A stretch of 47,115 nucleotides of DNA, taken from Acanthamoeba lenticulata (lineage: Eukaryota > Discosea > Longamoebia > Acanthamoebidae). Positions 12,301 through 21,268 of this stretch are shown in pieces. The stretch is from the NCBI GenBank assembly GCA_002179805.1, contig NAVB01000169.1:1-47115 (forward strand). Direction: 5' to 3'. Position 1 is the stretch's first letter. Each line of letters begins with the position of its first letter. The notes beneath the pieces were generated by a model. The model saw only the letters and a list, made by a program, of their open reading frames with translations, was not told the origin of the DNA and did no database searches. The position numbers and the translations under genes were made by a program.

Positions 12301-13708
12301 ACACGCTCCTTCTCAAGCGCGCCTACGCCGACCTCAACGATCGCCTCCACGAGTGCATCTTGGGCAAGGCGGCCTCCTCTTCGGCTTCTCTCGCCGCCTC
12401 ACCCCAACGGTTCGTCCCCCGTTCTCTACACAGCAACATTTTATGCATATTTCAAATTTTTTGATTTTTGTTTTACATTTTTTCTGACTTGGAAAAATTT
12501 ACAAAAAAAATTGGAAAATTGCAGGGCGATGAACACGATCCAGCCAGTCATGGAGATGCTGTCCCGCTACCTGCTGGGGCTGGTCCAGAACTTTGTGTTC
12601 CTCTCGCTGGTGCAAAAGTTCTTTGTGCAGGTCTTCTACTTCATCAACGCGACGCTCTTCAACGAGATCCTCCTCGTGCGCCAGCTCTGCACTGTGGACA
12701 AGGCCGTCGACATCAAGATGCACCTGGCCAGCCTCGAGAACTGGGTCGTCGAGGAGGGCGGCCTCTGGCTAGAGGTATTCTATTTTTTGATTTTATTTAT
12801 TTATTATAAAAATATGTCTTTTATAATTCTACAATATTTACATTAACGCTAAATTTAATGCTCTTTTTCTTGCAGAATGCCAAGGTGCAGCTAGAGCCAC
12901 TGCACGAGATCATCACGCTGTTGATGATGCCCAAGAAGCTCATCATCTCGTCGGAGGAGCTGCGGCGCGAGGTCATCCCGCGCCTCAACTCCCTCCAGGT
13001 CAAGCAGGTCCTCGCCATGTACACCCCGACCGGTACGCCTCTTTTCTCTCATTTTTAATTATTTTTATTCTTTTAATTTCAAAATAATTCTGAAATAATT
13101 CTGAAATAATTTGTCTTTGTGTAGACATGGAGGAGCGGGTGTCGATGGCCGACATCCAGAAGATGGACCGCGACATCGCGGCCGCCCGGCGGGCGTCGGC
13201 GGCGGCCAGTGGCGGCGGCGGCGGCGGCGGCGGCGGCGCGGACAACGAGGCCGACGAGTCGCTGCTGCTGGAGACGAGCCACGTGATCGCGCTGTCGCCC
13301 AAGGAGCTGCACTACCTGGAGCTCAACGACGCGGGCAACATCCCGTTCCCGGCCGAGGTCAAGCAAAAGGTCCACGAGCTCGTCGAGGACGACATCCTCC
13401 GGCGCATGAGCATGGCCCAGGAGGTCATCAAGCAGACCAAGGGCGGCGGCAGCGTCCTGCGGTCGCTGGTCGAGGGCCACCACCACCATCACCGCCACCA
13501 AGAAGAAGAAGAAGAAGAAGAGGGCGAGGATGATGTTGCCGATCAACAGCAGCATCAGCAGCACGGGAAAGAGCAGCAGGAAGAGGTTGGCCGACGACGA
13601 CGGACCTCGAGCAAGGAGGACAGCAGCGGCGCCATCAGCCCGCGTGGGACGGACGACCCCCAGAAGAAGAGCACCCACTTCTGGTCCTCCTTCTTTGGCA
13701 AAGAGTAG
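9375..13708 (+). CDS. Class V myosin-like neck and tail without a motor domain
   Basis: The readable protein (about 1180 residues) starts at the end of the myosin converter (IAVLERRRGEKLNEAALRIQ) and continues as a myosin V/XI neck and cargo-binding tail. Exons: 9375-9507, 9587-9755, 9833-9958, 10038-10604, 10676-11542, 11615-11881, 11987-12409, 12525-12774, 12876-13032, 13125-13708, all in phase. Six IQ-type motifs fill residues 10-150, the number typical of class V; RRKVAKRELAELKKEAR closes the neck as in myosin V. A long coiled coil follows (about 150-335), then a charged Ala-rich second coil, a polyQ tract (nt 11751-11783) and a DIL (dilute) domain about 700-990 interrupted by an acidic insert. 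The C-terminal tail has Gly9, His-rich and Glu-rich runs. P5CS occupies the place where the motor should be, so this is a headless tail gene, a gene with distant 5' exons, or an assembly join. The true start is unknown. Confidence 0.82.
11555..11590. repeat. (GTGTC)n microsatellite in a myosin-like intron
   Basis: About six tandem GTGTC units make up half of the 72-bp intron between 11542 and 11615. Length changes here would not touch the coding frame. Confidence 0.7.
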
Positions 13709-13838
13709 CCAGGGCGGCCAACGCCTCAACGTGCTCCAGTGGCTGCACGAGAACGGCTGCCCATTGGACCAAGAGATGGTCTGGGCCTACGCAGCCTTGG
13801 GAGGCCGCCTGGCCGTGCTCCAGTGGGCTCCAGAATAG
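13709..13838 (+). pseudogene. Ankyrin-type repeat remnant
   Basis: Directly after the myosin-like stop, a short open stretch reads RLNVLQWLHENGCPLDQ, then AYAALGGRLAVLQW, then a stop. This is the pattern of the ankyrin-like repeat family (…LEVLQWARENGCPWD…) that is abundant in amoebae and their giant viruses. Only about one and a half repeats remain, without a start codon, so it is a fragment and not a gene. It could also be a 3'-terminal exon used by an alternative transcript of the upstream gene, but the frame after 13708 gives no support for that. Confidence 0.55.
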
Positions 13839-13880
13839 CTTCTTCTGCGTTATCAGATTTTACAAATCAAAGAAGAAAAG

Positions 13881-14411
13881 ATGAAGGCTTTTGCGCAGAC
13901 GCTAGACTTGAAGAATGATCCACAGCTGATCGCGTCGTATGTCGAGTGGCACCAGAAGGTCTACCCCGAGGTGTTGAAGGCACTCCACAAGATTGGCATC
14001 ACCAAGATGAAGATCTTCCTTCTCGGCACCCACCTCTTCATGTACTATGAGGTGCGCCCATTTCTCACCCTGCGAACTACCTTGCCAGTTCTCACCCTTG
14101 TGGGGCTGGCAGGCGCCTGACGATTTCGATCCCAAGCGCGATTTCCAGACCTACACACGTACTCGCCCCTCGCTTGATCTGGTCCACAATCTCTTCCACA
14201 GTCTCACATTGACCGCGGTGGGGGTTGGCGTACCAAAGAGCTGACGCCTCGGGCCAACGAGTGGGACGAGTTCATGCGTGGCTTCCAGCAAAAGGTGCCC
14301 GAGGCGGCCCCCGAGGACTGGTGGACGCCGATGACCGAGGTGTTCGACCTCCAGAGCCAGCTCGACGCCCTCCCCGCCCCAACAGAGGACACTCAGACGA
14401 AGAAGGAGTGA
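13881..14411 (+). CDS. L-rhamnose mutarotase-like protein (RhaM/DUF718 family)
   Basis: Family members interconvert the anomers of L-rhamnose or related sugars; the substrate here is not known. Exons 13881-14051, 14113-14158 and 14239-14411 give 129 residues, slightly longer than bacterial RhaM (about 104). Recognisable blocks are FAQTLDLKNDPQLIASYVEW, VYPEVLKALHKIGITKMKIF, LFMYYE, ANEWDEFMRGFQQKVPEA and WTPMTEVFDL, the dimeric alpha/beta-barrel pattern with the conserved His in WHQKVYPEV. The last acceptor (CCAAAG at 14238) is chosen by frame and is not strong. The C-terminus adds a short polar tail. The gene converges on the PRP5/DDX46 gene, whose stop is 89 bp away. Confidence 0.8.
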
Positions 14412-14499
14412 AGTGTGGGCTGATCTGTACTGGATGGATGCATGCATTTTTATTCTTTTTATCTACACAGCGGCAGTCCAAGGCTTGGCCGTCGAGAGA

Positions 14500-17400
14500 T
14501 CAGAAGTTGAAGCGGTACTTGCCGCCGGGCTTCTCGGGGCCTCGCGCGAGGACGTTGAGGGCGGCCTCCTCGAGGATCTTCTTGATCTCGGAGCGCGCCT
14601 CCTTGACGGCCTGCTCCGTGGGACCCTCGATGAAGAGGAACAGCTTGCGCTCGCCCGGCGCGGGCGTCTTGCCCGGCGGGAAGTAGGTCCCGCGCGTCGT
14701 GATGGCCGCCCCCGTCAGCTCGGTGATCTGGTAGAGCGCGTCCTTGTGCGTGACCTTCCACCGGGCCTGCTGCGGGTAATCGTTGATCTCGAGGTCGCAC
14801 TCAAAGTGCGTCGGCTCTGGCGGCGGCGCGGCGGCAGCGCCGGCGGCCTGCTGGGCCGGGATGACGCCCGGGACGAGGCCGATGCCGGGCACGAGCAGCG
14901 GCGGCGGCCCGACGGTGAGGCTGCGCTTGACGTGGAGCGTGAGCGTGGCCAGCAGGGCGGCGCGCTTGGCGGCCTCGATCTGGCTGGCGCTGGTGATGCT
15001 GCCCGGCGTGGCGCCGGCGGCGGCCGCCTGCGCGGCGGCGGCAGCGGCCTGCGCGGCCTGCTGGGCGTTGAGGATGGGCAGCACGGCGAGCAGCGAGTTG
15101 GGCGGGATGACCCGGACGAGCTCGGTGATCGACGTGAGGGCCACGGGCGGCAGGTCGCGCACGAGGTCCGGCGCGACGCCCCGGATGAGACCCACGAGCG
15201 TCACCACCGACGCGTCCGGCGGGCCGACCGGGCCGGTCGCGACGGCGCCGCCGGCAACGGGAGCCGGCGTGCCGGCCGGGGTAATGGCCGCGCCGCCAGG
15301 GCCGACGGCGCGAATGCCGTCCGAGCCGCCGGAGGCGCCGCCAGAGGCGACGATGCCGGCGTCGTCGTCATCCTCGTCAGAGGAGGACTCCTCGACGTCG
15401 AGGTCGAGGTCGAGGGCCTTGCGCTGGCGCTTGCGCTCGGCCTTCTTCTTGTTGGCCTCGGACTCGTTGAACTGGAAGCCCTTGCCGCCAAAACCGCTGC
15501 CGTGGGCCTTGGCCAGGCCGGCCTTGTGCTTGGCGACAAAGTCGTCGGCCAGCTTGCGCAGCGGGTCCGGGACGGTGGCGCCAGACTGCTCGAGCGCCTT
15601 GACCAGGTCCGGCGCGTACTTGTCCTCGTCCTCGGTGACGAACGTGTAGGCCCAGCCCTTGCGGCCGGCGCGGCCCGTACGGCCGACGCGGTGGACATAG
15701 TCCTCCATGTGGTTGGGGCAGTCGTAGTTGATGACCAGGTTGAGGTCGGGCACGTCGAGGCCGCGGGCGACGACCGAGGTGGCGACGAGGATGGCGTTCT
15801 CGGTCTTCTTGAACTTGTTGATCGTGTGGTCGCGGTCGATTTGGTCCATCCCGCCGTGGAGCGCCATCACGAGGAACTTGCGCTTGAGCAGCTCGGCAAA
15901 GAGCTCGTCGACCGACGACTGCGAGTCGACGAAAATGAGGATGCTCCCGCGGTCGTCCCACACGCCGAGCAGCTCGAGCAGGCGGCCAAACTTGGACTCC
16001 TCGCTGCGCACCTCGACGTGCTGCTCAATGTCAGAGCACACGGTGCTGCGCGTACCGACGACGATCTCGAGCGGCTTGTGGAGGATCTTGCGGGCGGCGG
16101 CTTCGACCGGTCGAGGGAAGGTGGCCGAGAACATGACGGTCTGGCGGTCGGGCCGGACGTTCTCGAGGATCTTCATGATCTGCGGCTCAAAGCCCATGTC
16201 AAACATGCGATCGGCCTCGTCGAGCACGACAAAGGTCACCCGCTTCAGGTTGCAGATGCGGCCGCTGTTGGTGCTCAGAATGTCGATCATGCGGCCGGGC
16301 GTGCAGACGACGATCTCGGCGCCGGCCTTGAGCTTGGAGATCTGGTCGGCCACGACCGAGCCGCCGTAGACGCAGATCGAGCGCAGGCCGAGGCTCTTGC
16401 AGAACTTCTTGGCATCGCGGTGGATCTGGAGGGCCAGCTCGCGGGTGGGCGCCATGATGAGCCCGATGGGACCTTCGCCGGGCTCGAGGGCCGGCTGGTC
16501 GAGGATGTGCCGCAGCATGGGCAGGAGGAAGGCCAGCGTCTTGCCCGAGCCCGTCTTGGCGCAGCCGATCAGGTCGCGGCCAGACATGATGGCCGGGATG
16601 GCCTGGGCCTGGATGGGCGTCGGCTTCTCGAAGCTGCTGTGTTTCATCACGGCGTAGATCTTGGACGAGAGGCCGCATTGCGAGAAATCTTTGATGGGCT
16701 TGGGGCACTTGCGGCCACGCACCTTGAGATCCTCCAGGTGATCGCGTCGGTACTGCTCGACGTCGGCCTTGGTCATCTTCTTGAGCTCGGGGACCTCGAT
16801 GTAGAGGTCCTTACGGAATGGCAGATAGTTGATCTTGGAGTGGTCCACGACGGGGATCTCCCGCTTCTTCTTCGCCGCCAGTTTCTCAAGGGCCGACTCG
16901 CCCTCCTCGGGGGCGGCCAATTGGCTCCAATCTTGATCCTCATCATCTGCGTAGAATCGCTCGCCGAGCTTCGATCGCACCTGCTGCTTGTTGGACTGCA
17001 GGGCTGCTGGTGCTGTTGGTGCTGGCGCCATGCCCTCTACTCGCGTCACGACCGTGCGCGTAGCCGCTGGGCCCTCCTTCACCACGGTAGCCACCGTGAC
17101 CAGCTTCTTCACCTCCTGCTGGATGCCGGTCATGTAGGCGTCTAGTGGATCGACCTCGTCCTCCTCCGGCTGCGGCGCGGCAGAGACTTCTGCGGCCTCC
17201 TTCTTTGCACCAGCAGCCTCTGCCGGTTTCTCTTCGTCCATCTTGTCACCATTTTCGGCCTCTTCGTCTTCATCCTCGTCCTCGAGACTCCATTTCTTCT
17301 TCTCCCCCTCGGTCGACGTGCCCTCACCACCGTCGGCGGCGGTAGCTGGATCGTCCTTGATGCCCATCTGCTCGAGCTCGAGTCGCTTCTGGGCGCGCCA

Positions 17401-18003
17401 GGCCTCTAGCTTCTCTTTGCGCTTACGCATGATCTCCTCGAGCTTATCCTCTTCGGCCTTGCGCTCCTCTTCTTCCTTCTTCTTCCTCTCCTCTTCTGTC
17501 AGCTCCTTTTCCTTGGTCTCCCGTTCGAGTCTATCCCTCTTGGAGTCGCCGCTGCTCTTTCGATCACTACCTCGGTCGCTACGATGCCGTCGAGATGGGC
17601 TACGACTTCGGCTGCGCCGACGCTTGGACGAAGAAGACAAAGACGAAGAAGACGATTTGCGATCCCTGCTGTCTTTAGTCGACGAGCTGTGACGATCAGT
17701 CTTTCTCCTCTTTTCATCCCGCTCTCGTCGGTCATCCTTGCTGCTACTGCTGCTACTTCGGCTGGTGGCATCCTTGGACCCGTCCCTATCATCTTCGCGC
17801 TTCCTCTTCTTTTCCTCATCGGTTGTGACTCCACCGCCCTTGTTGCCTTCCTGAATGGCCTTGCTGGCCGCCTCTGATAATTTAATCGAAAAATGGGGCT
17901 TCGCGTCCTTCCCTCCATTCTCGGCACCCGTGACGAATTTAAAAACCACGGGCTCTGCGGCTGCTGCTGTGGCGCTGAGCCCCTGCGGTACCTTGCCCTC
18001 CAT
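14500..18003 (-). CDS. PRP5: DEAD-box RNA helicase PRP5/DDX46
   Basis: PRP5 remodels the U2 snRNP and proofreads branch-site pairing during prespliceosome assembly in the nucleus. The coding sequence is one uninterrupted exon of 1167 codons, striking among intron-rich neighbours. I start at the ATG at 18003; the frame stays open 210 bp further upstream, but that part is AT-rich and not helicase-like. Residues about 40-170 are an RS/KR-rich low-complexity arm (RRRSRSRSPSRRHRSD). EVDPLDAYMTGI is the conserved DPLD motif that in PRP5 contacts the SF3B1 HEAT repeats. Core motifs: AKTGSGKT (about 482-489), PTRELALQ, DEAD (595-598), SATF (about 626), ARGLDVPDL and HRVGRTGRAG (about 770). The C-terminal 250 residues carry an Ala/Pro-rich region and a KH-like ending as in DDX46. 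Confidence 0.93.
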   Translation of the reverse strand: MEGKVPQGLSATAAAAEPVVFKFVTGAENGGKDAKPHFSIKLSEAASKAIQEGNKGGGVTTDEEKKRKREDDRDGSKDATSRSSSSSSKDDRRERDEKRRKTDRHSSSTKDSRDRKSSSSSLSSSSKRRRSRSRSPSRRHRSDRGSDRKSSGDSKRDRLERETKEKELTEEERKKKEEEERKAEEDKLEEIMRKRKEKLEAWRAQKRLELEQMGIKDDPATAADGGEGTSTEGEKKKWSLEDEDEDEEAENGDKMDEEKPAEAAGAKKEAAEVSAAPQPEEDEVDPLDAYMTGIQQEVKKLVTVATVVKEGPAATRTVVTRVEGMAPAPTAPAALQSNKQQVRSKLGERFYADDEDQDWSQLAAPEEGESALEKLAAKKKREIPVVDHSKINYLPFRKDLYIEVPELKKMTKADVEQYRRDHLEDLKVRGRKCPKPIKDFSQCGLSSKIYAVMKHSSFEKPTPIQAQAIPAIMSGRDLIGCAKTGSGKTLAFLLPMLRHILDQPALEPGEGPIGLIMAPTRELALQIHRDAKKFCKSLGLRSICVYGGSVVADQISKLKAGAEIVVCTPGRMIDILSTNSGRICNLKRVTFVVLDEADRMFDMGFEPQIMKILENVRPDRQTVMFSATFPRPVEAAARKILHKPLEIVVGTRSTVCSDIEQHVEVRSEESKFGRLLELLGVWDDRGSILIFVDSQSSVDELFAELLKRKFLVMALHGGMDQIDRDHTINKFKKTENAILVATSVVARGLDVPDLNLVINYDCPNHMEDYVHRVGRTGRAGRKGWAYTFVTEDEDKYAPDLVKALEQSGATVPDPLRKLADDFVAKHKAGLAKAHGSGFGGKGFQFNESEANKKKAERKRQRKALDLDLDVEESSSDEDDDDAGIVASGGASGGSDGIRAVGPGGAAITPAGTPAPVAGGAVATGPVGPPDASVVTLVGLIRGVAPDLVRDLPPVALTSITELVRVIPPNSLLAVLPILNAQQAAQAAAAAAQAAAAGATPGSITSASQIEAAKRAALLATLTLHVKRSLTVGPPPLLVPGIGLVPGVIPAQQAAGAAAAPPPEPTHFECDLEINDYPQQARWKVTHKDALYQITELTGAAITTRGTYFPPGKTPAPGERKLFLFIEGPTEQAVKEARSEIKKILEEAALNVLARGPEKPGGKYRFNF

Positions 18004-18310
18004 CTCTGATGTGCGAAGTAAAAATAAATAAACAAAAAAATAATCAAGCCGCACCGATAAAAAGCATTTCCGCTTGTTTAACGGAGTTTTCTTAGGCTTT
18101 GAATTTTCTTGCTTTTGGTTGTGAAAGTGCCGACAACGCGATGTGTCAGCAGCCTTCTTACACTCCCTCTTGCCCAGTTGGCAACTCTTACCATTTCCTG
18201 CACAGGTATCCAAACCTGATGCAGCCCCTCGTCAACGACCTGGTGGTCCACGTTCTGACAATCACCAAGCATGAAAGTGAGAAACTACAGCAACAACGAC
18301 AACCAGCCTC

Positions 18311-18688
18311 ATGTCAACTAGAAAGCTGAACCTGCTGGTCGGTCGAGCTTCTCCTCCTGTTTCGCCTTCCACCACCCCACGTGCTGAAGGACTCGCCAAG
18401 TGGGAAAGCTTAGCTCAACAAGAAGCTCAGTCGCCCCGGGCTTCTCCTCGACGTACGAGCTTTGGTTCGCCAGAGTCAGGGCGGCAGTCGCCCTGCTCCC
18501 CTCGCTGGATGGAGGACAAGGCAGACCCCGACGTTATCCACTCCCGAGCGCAGGCACAAGCCCAAGCCATGGCCGCCGTACGTGCCCAACCGACCTCGAC
18601 AGTGATAAGCTGGGTTATCTTCCGCCTCACCAAGAGTCCTCCTCGTATGCAGATGATGAGCGCCAAACCGAAACCACAGCAGGAGTAA
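18311..18688 (+). CDS. Small Ser/Pro-rich protein, GLAKW family member A
   Basis: I do not recognise a known family. The 125-residue product shares the motif EGLAKWESL with two other genes nearby (GLAKWSEML in both), and SPRWMEDK resembles SPRWAASDD in member C. It has many SP and SPR sites, fit for proline-directed kinases, and an Ala/Gln run. It lacks the basic N-terminal KKKLPxLRRxKS block found in members B and C, so it may be a shortened paralogue. It is divergent from PRP5 (gap about 300 bp), and its stop lies some 70 bp upstream of a tRNA-like element. Confidence 0.5.
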   Translation: MSTRKLNLLVGRASPPVSPSTTPRAEGLAKWESLAQQEAQSPRASPRRTSFGSPESGRQSPCSPRWMEDKADPDVIHSRAQAQAQAMAAVRAQPTSTVISWVIFRLTKSPPRMQMMSAKPKPQQE

Positions 18689-18760
18689 CGACAGGAATTT
18701 AAGGAATTTGTTGTTTAATTACGACCCGTGTGCGATTGGGGGAAGGGTGCTGACGACGAG

Positions 18761-18857
18761 GGTGCCGTAGCTTAGTTGGAAGAGCAGTTTCGCCACCAAG
18801 CGCTCCAGCTGGAGCCATGGATGCAGACTTGCCTCGGTTCGATTCCGAGCGGTGCCA
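18761..18857 (+). ncRNA. tRNA-like element, copy 1
   Basis: The 97-nt element has a tRNA cloverleaf frame: a seven-pair acceptor stem with two wobbles (GGTGCCG / CGGTGCC), a D-arm (TAGCTTAGTTGGAAGAGC, matching the pol III A box) and a perfect T-arm (CTCGG TTCGATT CCGAG, matching the B box). The anticodon arm does not behave: the stem GTTTC/CAGAC has a mismatch, no U33 is present, and about 25 extra bases containing the palindrome GCTCCAGCTGGAGC are inserted. It is therefore an intron-bearing tRNA with an odd loop, a tRNA pseudogene, or a tRNA-derived RNA; I assign no anticodon. A second copy lies at 22529-22627 on the other strand. Confidence 0.5.
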
Positions 18858-18879
18858 CACTTCGGTGTATTTTATCTTT

Positions 18880-19905
18880 TTATGTCTGCTGCGAAGCTTC
18901 CTCTGGCATCTGCGCATGCTGGTGGTCTCGAGAAGGCTTGCAACGCCGCGGCTTGCGCGGGCGCTTGGCTTTGGGCGGCAGCAGGCCGTCGAAGCGGACG
19001 TGCACCTCCTTTGCGATGCGTCGGTACTCGTCGCGCAGGGCCTCGAGCTCCTCGGCCGTGGCCGCCGCGCTGTCGTCGTGCGCGGTCATGATGCGGTGGT
19101 AATACTCGTTGCCGTCGGAGTAGTCGTGGATGCGTCCGCGCTCGGCGATCTGGATGCCGTAGAGGAGGTAGCGGATCGAGTGGACCAGGTTCTTCTTGGC
19201 CTTGCGGACGAGCCCCTCGCGCAAGCAGATCGAAGCATAGCCAAAGGCCTTGCTCGAGATCGTGCTCGTCGGCGTTCGCAGCGTGGCTGGCGGGACCTCA
19301 ACATGTTCAGCCCCAAGAAGACGAAGGAGAAGAAGAGGGAAAGGCAGAGCGCAGACGCCAGACACTCCAGTGTTGGCCGAACGCAACGCACCCAGGTCAA
19401 GGCAAAAGTAGGACGTCAAGTCGACGGTCTGGCGCCAGACGTGCTGCGGCGGGAGCCACAGGCACGTGAGCGCCCGCATGTCGTGGGCTCTTGTTGTTGT
19501 TGTTGGAGATCTCAAGTCTTTGAGCCGAGAAGCTGCACGCGCACAGCTGCATATGACATGTACGTACCGGATGAGCTCGATAAAGTGGGACTTGTGGTGC
19601 ACGTTGGCGTCGATGTTGCCCACCGCGACCGTGCGGCCTTGGCACATGTCCGGGGCAGTCGGGTCGAAGGCATCATCGACGACGATGGTAAAGTCCCAGT
19701 CGGAGTCGCTTTGCGCCGTTCCACAAACTCTGCAGCCACACACATAAACGCAGAGTTGGGGCACGAGGACGGACCCTGTGCAGAGCGTCGCGGCGCACCT
19801 GGAGCCGTACTGGTAGATGGCCAGCACAAGCTCAGTGGGCAAGCTAAGCCGTGCAAGGAGGACCTCCGCGCCACCTGGGCTTTCCGTCAGGGGCTGCAGC
19901 TCCAT
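18880..19905 (-). CDS. Nucleotidyltransferase-fold protein (Pol-beta superfamily)
   Basis: The 257-residue product comes from exons 19905-19799, 19729-19568, 19489-19392 and 19286-18880, all in phase. Splicing exons 1 and 2 makes YGSRVCGTAQSDSDWDFTIV, the GS...DxD signature of Pol-beta-type nucleotidyltransferases and close to the RlaP-like GSRxxGxxxxxSDxD pattern. The C-terminal helical part (AFGYASICLREGLVRKAKKN, SIRYLLYGIQIAERGRIHDY) fits the substrate-binding half of small enzymes of this type. Substrate unknown; RNA modification or repair is a guess. The stop codon faces a tRNA-like element 22 bp away, an arrangement repeated in a decayed copy at 22.4-22.6 kb. The start at 19905 is preferred over an in-frame ATG at 20052, which would add a Phe-rich, unlikely leader. 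Confidence 0.72.
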   Translation of the reverse strand: MELQPLTESPGGAEVLLARLSLPTELVLAIYQYGSRCAATLCTGSVLVPQLCVYVCGCRVCGTAQSDSDWDFTIVVDDAFDPTAPDMCQGRTVAVGNIDANVHHKSHFIELIRYVHVICSCARAASRLKDLRSPTTTTRAHDMRALTCLWLPPQHVWRQTVDLTSYFCLDLGALRSANTGVSGVCALPFPLLLLRLLGAEHVEVPPATLRTPTSTISSKAFGYASICLREGLVRKAKKNLVHSIRYLLYGIQIAERGRIHDYSDGNEYYHRIMTAHDDSAAATAEELEALRDEYRRIAKEVHVRFDGLLPPKAKRPRKPRRCKPSRDHQHAQMPEEASQQT

Positions 19906-20224
19906 GGACTTGAGGGTTGCCAACCACGAAAGAAAAATACAAAGAGAAAAAAGACAAGGATTGAAGAAACGGACAGAAAAGAGAACAAAGGTGAAAAAGG
20001 AAACGTTTATGGTTGTGGGCGTCGACCCGATGAAGAAGCACCTAAACTCCACGAGCCATTTCGCGCCTGTCCTGGAGCAGAAAAAACCCTCATCCCTTCG
20101 AAACGACAGGCACCGCTGCTAAGGTATCAAACCGAACACCTTACAAGCAACCACCGACGTCAAACAAACACCTACACGACCACTCAACCAAGCTGTGAAC
20201 CACAGCATAGACCCTTCCTTGGAC

Positions 20225-20300
20225 TCTCAAAAATACACAAAGAACGAAGAACAAAGAGACAAGAAGAACGAAGAAGATCGAAGAGCGAAGTAGAGTTCTT
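20225..20300 (+). other. GA-rich leader of family member B
   Basis: An almost pure purine tract of GAAGAACGAAGA-like units lies in the divergent region between the nucleotidyltransferase gene and member B, 50-125 bp before the B start codon. It probably belongs to the 5' UTR or core promoter. I see no TATA box. Confidence 0.35.
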
Positions 20301-20350
20301 GAGAAGAGGAGGGCACATAAGATCTCGAGGGGGCGGACGAAGGAGAAGAG

Positions 20351-21070
20351 ATGGCGGACCTGCGAACGTACACAAATCCACTCCATAAGCCCGAGGAAGA
20401 GCCTTCTCCGACGTCGACCACGACGAAGCGCTCGCCCACAAGTGACAAGAAAAAGGGGTTCACCAAGAAACTGCCCCTCCTGCGACGGACGAAGAGCAGC
20501 AAGGACGTGCGGGCGACGCTCGACACCGTGCCCGAACGCGGCATGCCCAGACTCCACGAGCTCCAGCGCCAGGAGCTCGAGCGCCTGGCCCAGAACACGG
20601 CCTGCCCCAACACGTCAGGCGACTCGGGTCTCGCCAAGTGGTCCGAGATGCTGAGCGCCGAACAGAAGCAGAAGCGGCAGGCTCTCAAGAACCGCGATCG
20701 TGTCGTGTCCGACGACGTCGCCGCGGCCTCCGCGAAATGGGTGGTCGGGACATCCTCCTCTCCGACCAAACCCGCCACAAACAACAACATCAACATGAGA
20801 GCCTATTTTTCCGGATCGGGAGCGGACTCAGCAGCTGCAAAGAATGCCGACAATGCGGCGAGGACCACGACTACGCGGACCACGCTCGACGACCTGGCCC
20901 TCAAGGAGGCCAGCCGGGGCCGGATGGAGGCCCTGGCGCTCTCGCCGCGGTCGTGTGAGGGCTCCTCCGCTGCGCCTGGAAGCGGACGCCTCAACCAGCG
21001 GTGCGCGCGGGCCCAGCTGGCGGCCATGCCCTACGCGCTCAATGGCTTCGCGGCCGGGCCGGAGCGGTGA
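20351..21070 (+). CDS. Basic low-complexity protein, GLAKW family member B
   Basis: The 239-residue protein has no intron and no known domain. It shares with member C a basic N-terminal block (KKLPLLRRTKSSKDVR here), the central GLAKWSEML, and a C-terminal RxxCARAQLAAM block matching RLCAQLKALD. It is rich in Ser, Thr, Ala and Lys with TTTTRTT and NNN runs, so it is probably disordered between the three short motifs, which may be docking or phosphorylation sites. No signal peptide or membrane segment is seen. The gene is divergent from the nucleotidyltransferase gene. Confidence 0.6.
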   Translation: MADLRTYTNPLHKPEEEPSPTSTTTKRSPTSDKKKGFTKKLPLLRRTKSSKDVRATLDTVPERGMPRLHELQRQELERLAQNTACPNTSGDSGLAKWSEMLSAEQKQKRQALKNRDRVVSDDVAAASAKWVVGTSSSPTKPATNNNINMRAYFSGSGADSAAAKNADNAARTTTTRTTLDDLALKEASRGRMEALALSPRSCEGSSAAPGSGRLNQRCARAQLAAMPYALNGFAAGPER

Positions 21071-21268
21071 AACCTCACGGCCTGCCTCGAGCGAGATCGA
21101 GGAGGGTAGAGACCCTCAACGCCTCATGTTGCAACAACAACGTCAGACAAGCGACGTCGCCTGGCTGAGTCGGTGGCCATTTACTGTTGAAAATATAAAT
21201 AGAAACAAAAATACAATACTTTATTTTATGTGTTGTTGGTCCTTCCTAGGCAGCACTCCACTCCACAA

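Noticed and set aside
14413..17145. A 910-codon open frame on the plus strand
   Set aside because: It is antisense to the PRP5/DDX46 gene; its Val/Leu/Glu/Arg-rich composition is what the complement of a GC-rich coding strand gives, and it shows no domain.
18817..20388. A 523-codon plus-strand frame
   Set aside because: It runs through the tRNA-like element and antisense to the nucleotidyltransferase exons and introns; no family resemblance.
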